DNA of 64,000 nucleotides, taken from contig OZ001190.1 of assembly GCA_963921355.3 (NCBI GenBank), positions 2,294,001 to 2,358,000 of the forward strand, in the 5' to 3' direction. Of the stretch, positions 20,472-28,350 are shown piece by piece (position 1 is the stretch's first letter; each line of letters begins with the position of its first letter). The stretch is from CAWUEZ02 sp963921355 (GTDB lineage Bacteria; Pseudomonadota; Alphaproteobacteria; Thalassobaculales; Thalassobaculaceae). A program made the position numbers and the translations under genes. The notes under the pieces were generated by a model. That model ran no database searches, was not told the DNA's origin, and was given only the letters and a program-made list of their open reading frames with translations.

Positions 20472-20935
20472 CGCCCGCCTCCGTCGCCGGATTTCACGAT
20501 CCGCAGCGTGGCGCCGTTGTCCCGCGCTCGTCGCCGCGCGGCCTGGCGATGGTCTTCGAACGCCGCCGGCTCCCAGATCTGGAAGCTCTTGCCGAGCCCG
20601 ACGAACATCGCCGTTTCGGTCATGCCGGCAAAGTCGGCCAGATCTTTGGGCAGCATGATCCGGCCGTCCCCGTCGACCGTCAGGCGCACGCTGTCGGCCA
20701 GGATCGTCTGAAGGTTTTCCGCTTCTTCCGAGAACGCGTCCAGAGCATCGATCGACTCCGCGATCTGCTCGATGCGCTCGTCGCCGCAGCCCTCAAGGCA
20801 GGGATGCTTGAACGATGGGTACAGAATAACGCCGGAGGACCGCTCCTGATCGAGGGCGGCGCGAAAGGTCGCGGGCACGGAAACCCGCCCCTTCTTGTCG
20901 ACCCTGTTCGCGAATGTGGACAGAAAGACCGCCAC
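20468..20935 (-). CDS. mraZ: Transcriptional regulator MraZ
   Basis: Ring-forming double-AbrB-fold protein that binds its own promoter and represses dcw genes in other bacteria. Both copies of the motif are visible: VDKKGRVSVPATFR near the N-terminus and DGDGRIMLPKDLADF in the second half. I chose the GTG that begins MAVFLSTFANRVDKKG (155 residues), preceded by GAGGGAACG. A start 54 bases upstream would add a charged, unconserved leader. First gene of the cluster, with candidate binding boxes upstream. Confidence 0.93.
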   Translation of the reverse strand: MAVFLSTFANRVDKKGRVSVPATFRAALDQERSSGVILYPSFKHPCLEGCGDERIEQIAESIDALDAFSEEAENLQTILADSVRLTVDGDGRIMLPKDLADFAGMTETAMFVGLGKSFQIWEPAAFEDHRQAARRRARDNGATLRIVKSGDGGGR

Positions 20936-21070
20936 CGTTCCCTCGCGTGCCGGTCCCCGCCCGGCGTTGCCTCGTTCGTCCTCCTCCACCCGTTTCCGGT
21001 TCCGAGCGCGTCCCCGTCTGACAGCCGGGCCGGTGACGTCGGGTCGGCCTGGGCCAACGATCCGTCGTCA

Positions 21071-21105
21071 TGGGATATCATGGGATATCATGGAGTAATT
21101 ATGGG
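21071..21105. repeat. 10-bp-spaced TGGG repeats (MraZ-type boxes)
   Basis: Two identical 10-base units TGGGATATCA are followed by a degenerate TGGAGTAATT, and then TGGG again one base out of step. E. coli MraZ binds TGGGN direct repeats spaced by five bases upstream of mraZ. The same periodicity here, 136-170 bases before the mraZ GTG, suggests autoregulation. The TGGG strand is opposite to the direction of mraZ transcription, which weakens the analogy. Confidence 0.5.
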
Positions 21106-21111
21106 CGTCAA
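21082..21111 (-). promoter_or_regulatory. Proximal mraZ promoter
   Basis: On the minus strand TTGACG (21106-21111) and TATCCC (21082-21087) are separated by 18 bases, a fair sigma-70-type pair. The TGGG repeats cover the spacer and the -10 element, where a repressor would block polymerase. The predicted leader to the mraZ GTG is about 140 bases. Confidence 0.5.
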
Positions 21112-21243
21112 CGGGATTGGGCCCGGAATTCTTGGGTTCTCGGGGCAAATCCAAGCCATCGCCTAGCCGATGACAGGGCTGACGAAGACAAACGCCGCGG
21201 CCACAAAGCAGAACGGCAATCGCGTGAAAGTGGCGGGATCAGG

Positions 21244-21272
21244 ATTATTTGTTCGTGTTTTGTTCTGCCCAA
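21244..21272 (-). promoter_or_regulatory. Distal promoter with LexA-type (SOS) box
   Basis: TTGGGC (21267-21272) and AATAAT (21244-21249) are 17 bases apart on the minus strand. The spacer holds GTTCGTGTTTTGTTC (21251-21265), a perfect match to the alphaproteobacterial LexA consensus GTTC-N7-GTTC. A LexA dimer there would shut the promoter. Transcription would run about 300 bases before reaching mraZ. Confidence 0.55.
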
Positions 21273-21422
21273 GCCACTCGACCGGCCGGCGCGCGCGCTT
21301 CTACGCGGCCGCGCCCGCCCCGGAGGTCAGGGGCGGGGCGTGCATCAGGGCAGTATGCGCTGCGGTGGTTCCCGGGCCGATCGGGCGTCCCAGGCGATCA
21401 GAATGCGACGGGAGCCGTGGCG

Positions 21423-22361
21423 TCAGTCCGGCAGGGAAACGGACGTGTAGAACTGCACGACATCCTGGGTCGGCTTGCCGAAGTGCCGCTGGAACACTTT
21501 GAACACCCGGCCTGACCGATACAGATGGCTCAGCGCCCGGTCGATCAACAGACGGAGTTCCTCGTCACCCTTCGGCAGGGCAAGCGCATAGGGCTCCAGG
21601 GTATAGGTCTTGCGCGAAATCTCGAGGTTGCCCTGGCCGCGCTCCCGATCGACGCCGATCAGGATCGCCCGGTCGGCGAAATACGCGTCAAGCGTGCCAT
21701 CGGTTACCCGATCCAGGCCGTCGAAGTGAGAGTCGACGGGCATGATGGTCACACCTTCGATGCCCGCGACCGCGTTGGCCTTGAGCCACGTCTCCGCAGT
21801 CGTGCCGCTGTGCACCCCGAGTGTCGTCCCCTTCAGACCGGCCTCGACGACGGTCTGAGAGGTCGCCGCCAGGCTGGTTGTGATCAGCACTTCCTTGAGC
21901 AGATCCGGCGCGTCATTCCGCACGACCGCGCCGATCCCGGTGATGAAGGTGGGGATCGAGAACGACATGATTTCCCGCCGGCTGGAGGTCGCCGTCGTCG
22001 CACCACACAGCAGGTCGATCTCGTTCGACGCAAGCTTCTCGAACCGATCCGAGGCGCTGACCTGGACCACCGTGCCGGTCAGCCCGTCGATCCCCGAGGT
22101 GTCGACGATGGTGTTCGCGACGAGCGAGCACAGCTCGACGCTGAACCCGACCAGCTTGTCGCCCTTGAGTTCGGCAAAGGGCGGTGCGTCGTTGCGCACG
22201 CCGAGGCGGATCTTCTTCTCGGAAACGATCCGGTCGAGCACCGCGCCGGCCTCGGCCGAGGGTGCTGGACCGGTCGCTGCAACCCCAAGCATCAAAGCGG
22301 CAACCCAAAGCGCAGTGCCGATCGGTCCGCTCTTCAAACCCTGTTTGCATGTGGTCGCCAT
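21423..22361 (-). CDS. Family 3 ABC substrate-binding protein
   Basis: Periplasmic binding protein of the polar amino acid type. A signal peptide occupies about residues 1-38 (hydrophobic core ALWVAALMLGVAA, cleavage after AEA). The mature part has IRLGVRNDAPPFAE, GFSVELC and DLLCGATTATSSRRE, the bilobal family-3 pattern. GGGAGG stands just before the ATG. No permease or ATPase gene is adjacent, so it is an orphan here and the ligand is unknown. Confidence 0.85.
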   Translation of the reverse strand: MATTCKQGLKSGPIGTALWVAALMLGVAATGPAPSAEAGAVLDRIVSEKKIRLGVRNDAPPFAELKGDKLVGFSVELCSLVANTIVDTSGIDGLTGTVVQVSASDRFEKLASNEIDLLCGATTATSSRREIMSFSIPTFITGIGAVVRNDAPDLLKEVLITTSLAATSQTVVEAGLKGTTLGVHSGTTAETWLKANAVAGIEGVTIMPVDSHFDGLDRVTDGTLDAYFADRAILIGVDRERGQGNLEISRKTYTLEPYALALPKGDEELRLLIDRALSHLYRSGRVFKVFQRHFGKPTQDVVQFYTSVSLPD

Positions 22362-22468
22362 CGAAGTCCTCCCTTGTGCACGGCGCCACCGCCGTCTGAG
22401 AGAAGGCTAAAGGTGCGGCTTACGCCGTCAATGGCGGAATTCAGTGTTGGGCACGCGGGAAGAAGCGG

Positions 22469-22883
<415 letters not shown>

Positions 22884-22891
22884 CACATTCA

Positions 22892-22920
22892 CACCTAGGC
22901 ACCTCTGCAAGCACCGTCAA
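22892..22920 (-). promoter_or_regulatory. rnpB promoter
   Basis: TTGACG (22915-22920) and TAGGTG (22892-22897) with exactly 17 bases between them on the minus strand. The expected start point at about 22885 coincides with the 5' end of the RNase P RNA. Confidence 0.7.
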
Positions 22921-22938
22921 GCGCGCTACCCTGGCACC

Positions 22939-23559
22939 ATGCAGCTGTTCGGCCGGCCTTTCAGCGTCTATGTCCGCTCCGTCCGCCTGGCTCTGGAGGA
23001 GAAAGGGCTGGCCTATGAACTGGTCCATGTCGACCCGTTCGGCCCCGACGGGGTGCCGGACTGGTACCCGGCCTTGCAGCCGTTCGGGAAAATCCCGGCC
23101 CTGCGCGACGGCGATCTCGAGCTGTTCGAGAGCGATGCGATCCTGCGTTATCTGGAGGCCCGGTATCCGGACCCGGCGCTGACACCGGCGGACGATCCCG
23201 CCGCCCAGGCGCGGGTGGTTCAGATCATGCGGATCATGGATAACCATGCCTATCCGGCGATGGTTTGGAGCGTCTTCGTCCCGCTGTTCCGCGACACTCC
23301 AGGTCGCATGCCTTTGGATCAGGGCCTGGCCGAATCCCGTCGCGTCCTGGAGGTCCTGGACGGCCTGATGCCGGGTGACGGGTTTCTCGTCGGTGACCGG
23401 TTGACCCTGGCCGACACACATTTTCTGCCGGCCATGGTTTTCTTCGCGGCGGTCGAGCCGGGAGCCGAGATGATCGACGAGTTTCCCCGCTTGGCCGGTT
23501 GGCTTGATCGGATGCGGGCACGCCCGTCGGTCGAGCGCACCCGGACACCGGTGGGTTAA
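22939..23559 (+). CDS. Glutathione S-transferase family protein
   Basis: Cytosolic GST of 206 residues. The N-terminal thioredoxin-like half begins MQLFGRPFSVYVRSVRLALEE and carries the cis-Pro and glutathione-contact region FGKIPALRDGDLELFESDAIL. The C-terminal helical half has GDRLTLADTHFLPAM. The reading frame stays open upstream through rnpB, but those codons belong to the RNA gene. I take the first ATG after it. There is no Shine-Dalgarno site, and TACCCT six bases before the ATG hints at a leaderless start. It diverges from rnpB. Substrate unknown. Confidence 0.88.
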   Translation: MQLFGRPFSVYVRSVRLALEEKGLAYELVHVDPFGPDGVPDWYPALQPFGKIPALRDGDLELFESDAILRYLEARYPDPALTPADDPAAQARVVQIMRIMDNHAYPAMVWSVFVPLFRDTPGRMPLDQGLAESRRVLEVLDGLMPGDGFLVGDRLTLADTHFLPAMVFFAAVEPGAEMIDEFPRLAGWLDRMRARPSVERTRTPVG

Positions 23560-23563
23560 CCGC

Positions 23564-24814
23564 TTACAGGCAGACCGTTTGCAGCGGCGGGAAGCCGTTG
23601 AAGCCGATTGACGCGTAGGTTGAGGTATAGGCGCCAGTGGCCAGGATCAGAACCTCATCGCCGGACGCCAGCGTGAGCGGCAACCGGTATCCGGCCTTCT
23701 CATAGAGAATGTCGGCGCTGTCGCAGCTCGGGCCGGCGATGACCACCGGACCCTCGTGTTCGCCGTCCTTCGATGTCCGCAGCCGGTACTTGATCGCCTC
23801 GTCCATGGTCTCCGCCAGCCCGGAGAACTTACCGATGTCGAGATAGACCCAGCGTTCGGCCTCGTCCTCGTCCTTCTGCGAGACCAGCACGACCTCCGCG
23901 CGGATCACTCCGGCATCGCCGACCAGTCCGCGGCCGGGCTCGGCGATGGTGCTGATGCCGCGTCCGCCGAAATGGCGGGCCAGCGCCGCGGTGATCGCCT
24001 TGCCATAGGCTTCGGTCGACGCGACGTCGTCACGGTATCGGGCGGGGAAGCCGCCGCCGAGGTTCACCATGTCCATCTCAATTCCCTCGTCCGCGAGGGT
24101 ACCGAACAGGGCGGCCGTTTCGGCCAGTGCGGTGTTCCACTGCTCCAGATCGGCTTGCTGCGAGCCGACATGGAACGAAATGCCACGTGGTGCGAGACCC
24201 AGATCGACCGCTCGTCGCAGCAGCCGCGCCGCCATCGCGGGCGCGCAGCCGAACTTCTTCGACAGCGGCCAGTCGGCACCTTCGCCCGAGGTCAGCAGCC
24301 GGCAGAACACGTCCGCCCCCGGGGCGGCGCGTGCGATCTTCTCGAGTTCCTGTTCCGCATCGAAGGCGAACATCGTCACGCCGACCGAATGGGCGAAGGC
24401 GATGTCGCGCTCCTTCTTGATCGTGTTGCCGTAGGACAGATGGGCTGGATCGACGCCGCGGGCCAGGCAAAGCTCGATCTCGCCCCGGCTGGCCACGTCG
24501 AAGCGGCAGCCGAGCCGCGCCAGCCGGTCGATGATGGCGGTCGCGGGGTTGGCCTTGACCGCGTAGTAGATCGCGGTCTCCGGCAGAGCCTGGGCGAGGG
24601 TGCGGTAGTTCCATTCGACCACCGAGAGATCGACCGCCAGGATCGGATGGTCGTGCGGGGTCGCCTCGAAATACGCGCGTTGCGCATCGGTCACGTCGCC
24701 GCGCGGTAACGGTGCCGCGGGCACCAGACGGAGCTGCGGCTTCGACGCGGGGATCGCCGGTCGGGAGCGGGGCGGAAAGCGACGGGCGCGCGCGCCCGGG
24801 TCGGGTTGCAGCAT
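23564..24814 (-). CDS. Ornithine/lysine decarboxylase, fold type III
   Basis: PLP enzyme of the alanine-racemase fold (eukaryotic-ODC-like), converting ornithine to putrescine and perhaps lysine to cadaverine. K87 in YYAVKAN is the PLP lysine, HVGSQ is at about 215-219, and the glycine loop NLGGGFP at 251-257 binds phosphate. C364 in GPSCDSADILY is the catalytic cysteine contributed across the dimer. The first 35 residues are a disordered, basic extension. GGGGGAACTCACG precedes the ATG. Diaminopimelate decarboxylase is excluded by the GPSCDSAD context. ODC versus dual ODC/LDC cannot be settled by eye. Confidence 0.9.
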   Translation of the reverse strand: MLQPDPGARARRFPPRSRPAIPASKPQLRLVPAAPLPRGDVTDAQRAYFEATPHDHPILAVDLSVVEWNYRTLAQALPETAIYYAVKANPATAIIDRLARLGCRFDVASRGEIELCLARGVDPAHLSYGNTIKKERDIAFAHSVGVTMFAFDAEQELEKIARAAPGADVFCRLLTSGEGADWPLSKKFGCAPAMAARLLRRAVDLGLAPRGISFHVGSQQADLEQWNTALAETAALFGTLADEGIEMDMVNLGGGFPARYRDDVASTEAYGKAITAALARHFGGRGISTIAEPGRGLVGDAGVIRAEVVLVSQKDEDEAERWVYLDIGKFSGLAETMDEAIKYRLRTSKDGEHEGPVVIAGPSCDSADILYEKAGYRLPLTLASGDEVLILATGAYTSTYASIGFNGFPPLQTVCL

Positions 24815-24920
24815 CGTGAGTTCCCCCTTCGCAACCGGCCGCTTCGACCGGACTTGTGAAAAGAGACGCCTCGTCGTTGCTTAACCGCTAGCGGGCCAGG
24901 GGCACGTGCGTTTGCGTCGG
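24815..24920 (-). promoter_or_regulatory. Structured leader of the decarboxylase mRNA
   Basis: The predicted 5' leader of about 105 bases has several inverted repeats: the palindrome CCGCTAGCGG (24885-24894), GACG-AGG-CGTC followed by TCTTTT, and GCAAC/GTTGC arms closing a larger stem. Alphaproteobacterial ornithine decarboxylase genes are known to carry a conserved leader called the speF motif. Whether this is that RNA needs a covariance-model search. Confidence 0.35.
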
Positions 24921-24927
24921 AGCGCGG

Positions 24928-24956
24928 AAAATATGGATTCCAGGGGGCGGTTGCAA
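24928..24956 (-). promoter_or_regulatory. Promoter of the decarboxylase gene
   Basis: TTGCAA (24951-24956) and TATTTT (24928-24933) with 17 bases between them, on the minus strand, in an AT-richer patch right after the amidase stop. The start point would be near 24920. Confidence 0.55.
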
Positions 24957-24963
24957 CCGGATT

Positions 24964-25659
24964 CTAGGGTTGCTCAAAGGCCCGCGCCACGGATGCCAGC
25001 ATGCCGCCGCCGCGCGGATCCCACGGGTGCCCGAGCGCCAGCGGTTCCCAATGCCGGCGAAACGCGTTCAGCGCCGCTCGCGTTACCGGATCGTCGAAAT
25101 CAGGATCGCCGATCTGGTAACCGATCCGGCCGAGGGCGTCCGCCGCGTCGTCCTCGCTCAGGGTCATCGGCTCCAGCGGGTCCGGCCAGAAGCCGATACC
25201 GGCGCGCGCCAGTCCGTGCCAGTCGAACAGGTGGCCGGGATCGATCTTGCGGTCGGGAGCGACGTCGCTGTGGCCGAGGACGCGGCGGGCCGGGATGGCG
25301 TGCCGGGCGATGATGTCGCGGGCGAGCGCCATGACCGCCAGCATCTGGGGCTCGGAAAAGCTGCGATAGCCGTGGCTGTGGCCCGGATTGGCGATTTCGA
25401 TCCCGATCGAGCAGGAGTTGATGTCACGGGTTCCCCCCCACCACGCCACCCCGGCGTGCCAGGCCCGCCGGTCTTCCGGTACCAGCCGCCAGACTCGGCC
25501 CGCCTCCGACACGACGTAGTGCGCGCTGACCTTGGCCGCCGGATCGCAGAGCAGGCCCAGGGCATCATCGATCAGCACCATGTCCGTGTAGTGCAGCAGC
25601 AGCATGTCGATCGGCACGCTGCGCGCATCGTGATTCGGTGATGGACGCTCCGTGATCAT
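24964..25659 (-). CDS. N-acetylmuramoyl-L-alanine amidase (AmiD/AmpD type)
   Basis: Zinc amidase splitting the MurNAc-L-Ala bond for peptidoglycan turnover or recycling. The Amidase_2 domain covers about residues 15-160: zinc ligands in LLLHYTD (H23) and GHSDVAPDRKIDPG (His and Asp). A C-terminal peptidoglycan-binding-like helical domain follows (DPVTRAALNAFRRHW). I see no signal peptide from the ATG chosen (MITERPS, 231 residues), which suggests cytosolic recycling. The start shares ATGA with the stop of the exporter gene. Codons further upstream belong to that gene. Confidence 0.88.
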   Translation of the reverse strand: MITERPSPNHDARSVPIDMLLLHYTDMVLIDDALGLLCDPAAKVSAHYVVSEAGRVWRLVPEDRRAWHAGVAWWGGTRDINSCSIGIEIANPGHSHGYRSFSEPQMLAVMALARDIIARHAIPARRVLGHSDVAPDRKIDPGHLFDWHGLARAGIGFWPDPLEPMTLSEDDAADALGRIGYQIGDPDFDDPVTRAALNAFRRHWEPLALGHPWDPRGGGMLASVARAFEQP

Positions 25660-26522
25660 TGCGGATCCTTCGGTTCCGGGCTCCGCACGAGACTGACAAC
25701 CGCGACCCCCGTCAAGGTCAACGCCCCGCCGATCAGCTTTTCCGGCGTCGCCGGTTCGTCGAGGAACACGATTCCGGAGGCGACCCCGAAGGTTGGTGCC
25801 AGAAGCGACAGCGGCATCACCGTCGTCACCGGATAGCGTTGCAGCAGGCGGTACCACAGGCCGTAGCCGAAGATGCTGACCGCCACCGCCATGTAGAGCA
25901 CCGCGGCCCATCCCCAGAATCCGGCCTCCGGCACGTCGCCCCAGCGGTCACCTTCCAGAAGGGCCGAACTGATCAGAAGCTGCGGTACGGCGAGCAAGGC
26001 GATCCAGGCGTTCAGGACCAGCGTGTCGACACTGCCCAGATACTTCACCTGGATGGAGGAGACCGCCCACATCAAGGCCGCGATGATGACAAGCGACAGA
26101 TAGAACGGATCCGGCGCCGCGTTCGGTCTTCCGGCGATCAGGGCGATGCCGGCGATCGCCAGACCGGCACCGGCGGCCCGTTTCCAGCCGATACGGTCCT
26201 TGAACACCAGGTAGGCCAGCAGGGCCGAGAACGGGACCTGGATCTGCACGGCGATGGCCGCGACCGACGCGTCGATCCCTTCAAGGCCGGTGAACATGAA
26301 GGAGAAGTGCAGCAGGCCCAGTGTGGTCGAGATCGCCGCGATCTGCAGGAACTTGCCCTTCGGCCAGCGCAGCCAGGGCGAAAGCAGCAGGGCGGTGAGC
26401 GCATAGCGCATCGCCACCAGCAGCATCGGCGGCAGTTCCTCCAGCCCGAGCTTCGTGACCGCGAAATTCAGGCCCCACGCAATGTTCACCGCGATCGCCG
26501 CGAGCAGATCGACGGGCCTCAT
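25656..26522 (-). CDS. EamA/DMT family transporter
   Basis: Inner-membrane exporter of the drug/metabolite superfamily with ten hydrophobic segments in two EamA repeats. The first opens AVNIAWGLNFAVTKLGLEELPP, the second has SIQVKYLG and ends LIGGALTLTGVAVVSLV. I use the ATG beginning MRPVDLLAAIAV (288 residues, the family norm), because 85 more upstream codons have no membrane character. Overlap with the amidase gene suggests co-transcription. A metabolite or amino acid efflux role is likely but unproven. Confidence 0.87.
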   Translation of the reverse strand: MRPVDLLAAIAVNIAWGLNFAVTKLGLEELPPMLLVAMRYALTALLLSPWLRWPKGKFLQIAAISTTLGLLHFSFMFTGLEGIDASVAAIAVQIQVPFSALLAYLVFKDRIGWKRAAGAGLAIAGIALIAGRPNAAPDPFYLSLVIIAALMWAVSSIQVKYLGSVDTLVLNAWIALLAVPQLLISSALLEGDRWGDVPEAGFWGWAAVLYMAVAVSIFGYGLWYRLLQRYPVTTVMPLSLLAPTFGVASGIVFLDEPATPEKLIGGALTLTGVAVVSLVRSPEPKDPQ

Positions 26523-26667
26523 GCCGACGGCCTTGGGATCACGAGCAACACCCGCGACGTGAGAAGAGACATGGCGGAAAGAGCCGGGCAGGTCGGCCGG
26601 TGGCGGCCGGGTTTCGATGTTCCCAGCTTCGGTCGCGCGATAGCATCGCGCAAGGTCGAAGCACTGG

Positions 26668-27201
26668 ATGGAGCACGGGTCGATGTTCCCCACAACCGAG
26701 CGCATGGTCCGGATCGCCAAGATCGCCTTGGTCTTCAGCATGGGGCTGTTCGCCCTGCTGGCCGGCGGCGGCAACATTCTCGATCCGGCGACGAACTTTG
26801 CCTTCGTTCAGCATGTCCTGGCGATGGACACGGTGTTTCCCGATAACCCGCTGGCCGGACGGGCGATCACCTCCGGCACGCTGCACTGGCTGGCTTTCGG
26901 CCTGATCGTTGTTGTCGAGCTCGCGATCGCGGTCCTGTGCCTGTGGGGCGGTGTGGCCCTGCTGCTTCAACTCAGCGCACCGGCCGCGGCGTTCAACCGG
27001 GCGAAGGCACCGGCAGTTGCCGGACTGACCCTGGGCGTCGTGCTGTGGTTCACCGGTTTCGTGGTGATCGGCGGCGAGTGGTTTCTGATGTGGCAGTCGG
27101 AAACCTGGAACGGCATCGCCGCGGCGTCCCGCTTCGCCGTCGCCATGTTTCTGACCCTTCTCCTGGTCGCGCTGGCGGACCGCGACCCGGTCGAGGATTA
27201 G
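26668..27201 (+). CDS. DUF2165 family small membrane protein
   Basis: Predicted inner-membrane protein with four hydrophobic segments. The family signature NFAFVQHVLAMDTVFPDNPL lies between the first and second, and SRFAVAMFLTLLLVALAD ends it. Function unknown for the family. Two ATGs five codons apart are possible. The second (26683) has GGAG before it, and the first has AAGG further upstream. It diverges from the transporter gene and is followed closely by a helical-repeat protein on the same strand. Confidence 0.8.
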   Translation: MEHGSMFPTTERMVRIAKIALVFSMGLFALLAGGGNILDPATNFAFVQHVLAMDTVFPDNPLAGRAITSGTLHWLAFGLIVVVELAIAVLCLWGGVALLLQLSAPAAAFNRAKAPAVAGLTLGVVLWFTGFVVIGGEWFLMWQSETWNGIAAASRFAVAMFLTLLLVALADRDPVED

Positions 27202-27211
27202 AGCGGAGCGG

Positions 27212-27715
27212 GTGGTGGATCTGCGCACGCGCCTGTCCAGCTGGGATGGGAAGTCGGTAACGCATCTGACGGAGACGGCGGCAGCTTTCGGGGAGCGGCA
27301 AGACTACGTCACCAGCCTGATTGTGCTGGCTGCGGACGACAAGGCCCCCTTCCCGGATGCGGCGACCTGGCTGCTGAAGCGATCGATGGAGCAGGGTATA
27401 CGCCTGTGCTCGGAGCAGGTGTCTGCCTTGGTGGCCACCTTGCCCGCACTCAAGACGTGGCAGGCCCAGCTTCACATCTGTCAGATTGTGCGGATGCTGT
27501 CGGTCGAGCCGGATGACGCCGAGACGGTTGCCGTGTGGCTGCAGCCGCTGCTCCAGCACGAGCGCCCGTTCCTGCGGGCCTGGTCCCTGGATGCACTATG
27601 CGCCTTGGCGGAGCGATCCCCGGATCTCCTCCCGCGGGCGGATCTTGCATTGTCCACGGCGGGTTCGGATGAAGCGGCTTCCGTTCGCGCCCGGGCGCGT
27701 CGGCTTGCCCGGTGA
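27212..27715 (+). CDS. HEAT-like repeat protein, function unknown
   Basis: Cytosolic protein of 167 residues, starting with GTG ten bases after the DUF2165 stop, with GAGCGGAG as ribosome site. The sequence is all-helical with paired helices such as DAATWLLKRSMEQG and FLRAWSLDALCALAERSPDL, which read as two or three HEAT-type repeats. Such proteins are scaffolds. No catalytic motif is visible. Probably co-transcribed with the DUF2165 gene. Confidence 0.7.
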   Translation: MVDLRTRLSSWDGKSVTHLTETAAAFGERQDYVTSLIVLAADDKAPFPDAATWLLKRSMEQGIRLCSEQVSALVATLPALKTWQAQLHICQIVRMLSVEPDDAETVAVWLQPLLQHERPFLRAWSLDALCALAERSPDLLPRADLALSTAGSDEAASVRARARRLAR

Positions 27716-27799
27716 CCTGGCGGCGGTTGACCTTCCCGCTGCTGGAACGTGGATGCTGTGATTCCCAAGCGCTGCAAAACCGATCCTGCGCCTGATCCT

Positions 27800-28288
27800 A
27801 TGTGCCCCGACACCAGACGTCGTCTCGTTCCCGCCGCGGCCGTTTTCGCCCTTTTCACTTGGGCTTCGGCTGGGCTGTTGCCGGCGGTTCCAGCGTCCGC
27901 CCATGAAGGGGCGACCGGCGTCGTCAAAGACCGCATGGAAACGATGAAGTCCATGCGGGATGACGTCAAAGCCGTCGCCGCCGGTCTCAAGGGTGAACAG
28001 GCCTATGATCCCGAGTTCGTCCGTCAGGCGGCGGCGCGGATCCGCGACCATGGGGGAGAGGCAATGACCCGTCTGTTTCCGGAGGGGTCGATGGGCAGGC
28101 CCAGTGATGCCAACGCCGAGGTCTGGCAGCAGTGGCCAAGGTTCGAGGCGCTTGCTCGACGTCTCTCGAAGGAGGCTGACGCCCTGGCAGCAGCGGCGGA
28201 CGATCCGGCTGGCGATGGCGGCACGGCCTTTCAGGCGCTCACGGCCACGTGCAAAGCCTGCCACGATGTCTTCCGCGAGCGTCGCTAG
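27800..28288 (+). CDS. Cytochrome c prime family protein
   Basis: Exported four-helix-bundle c-type cytochrome. The heme motif C151-K-A-C154-H155 stands at the very C-terminus, the cytochrome c prime arrangement. The signal peptide is residues 1-33 with core LVPAAAVFALFTWASAGLL and cleavage after ASA. The first helix carries VVKDRMETMKSMRDD with the distal-side Met region. I prefer this ATG (162 residues) over one 51 bases upstream because it gives a normal signal peptide. Likely role in NO binding or electron transfer in the periplasm. Confidence 0.85.
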   Translation: MCPDTRRRLVPAAAVFALFTWASAGLLPAVPASAHEGATGVVKDRMETMKSMRDDVKAVAAGLKGEQAYDPEFVRQAAARIRDHGGEAMTRLFPEGSMGRPSDANAEVWQQWPRFEALARRLSKEADALAAAADDPAGDGGTAFQALTATCKACHDVFRERR

Positions 28289-28350
28289 ACCGCAGTCTCC
28301 CGAGCCGCTGTCCGAATTTGGCGTTTAGATTTTGGCGCGTGGCCTCGGGT

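Larger units (their letters stand above)
20936..21422. other. Intergenic region upstream of mraZ
   Basis: No protein gene is supported in this 487-base stretch. It contains two minus-strand promoter candidates and their operator-like boxes (listed separately), a patch of lower G+C at about 21070-21270, and the end of the facing binding-protein gene. Only very short minus-strand frames occur, including an 18-codon hydrophobic one at 21163-21219 that starts with TTG and lacks a ribosome site. Confidence 0.6.
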
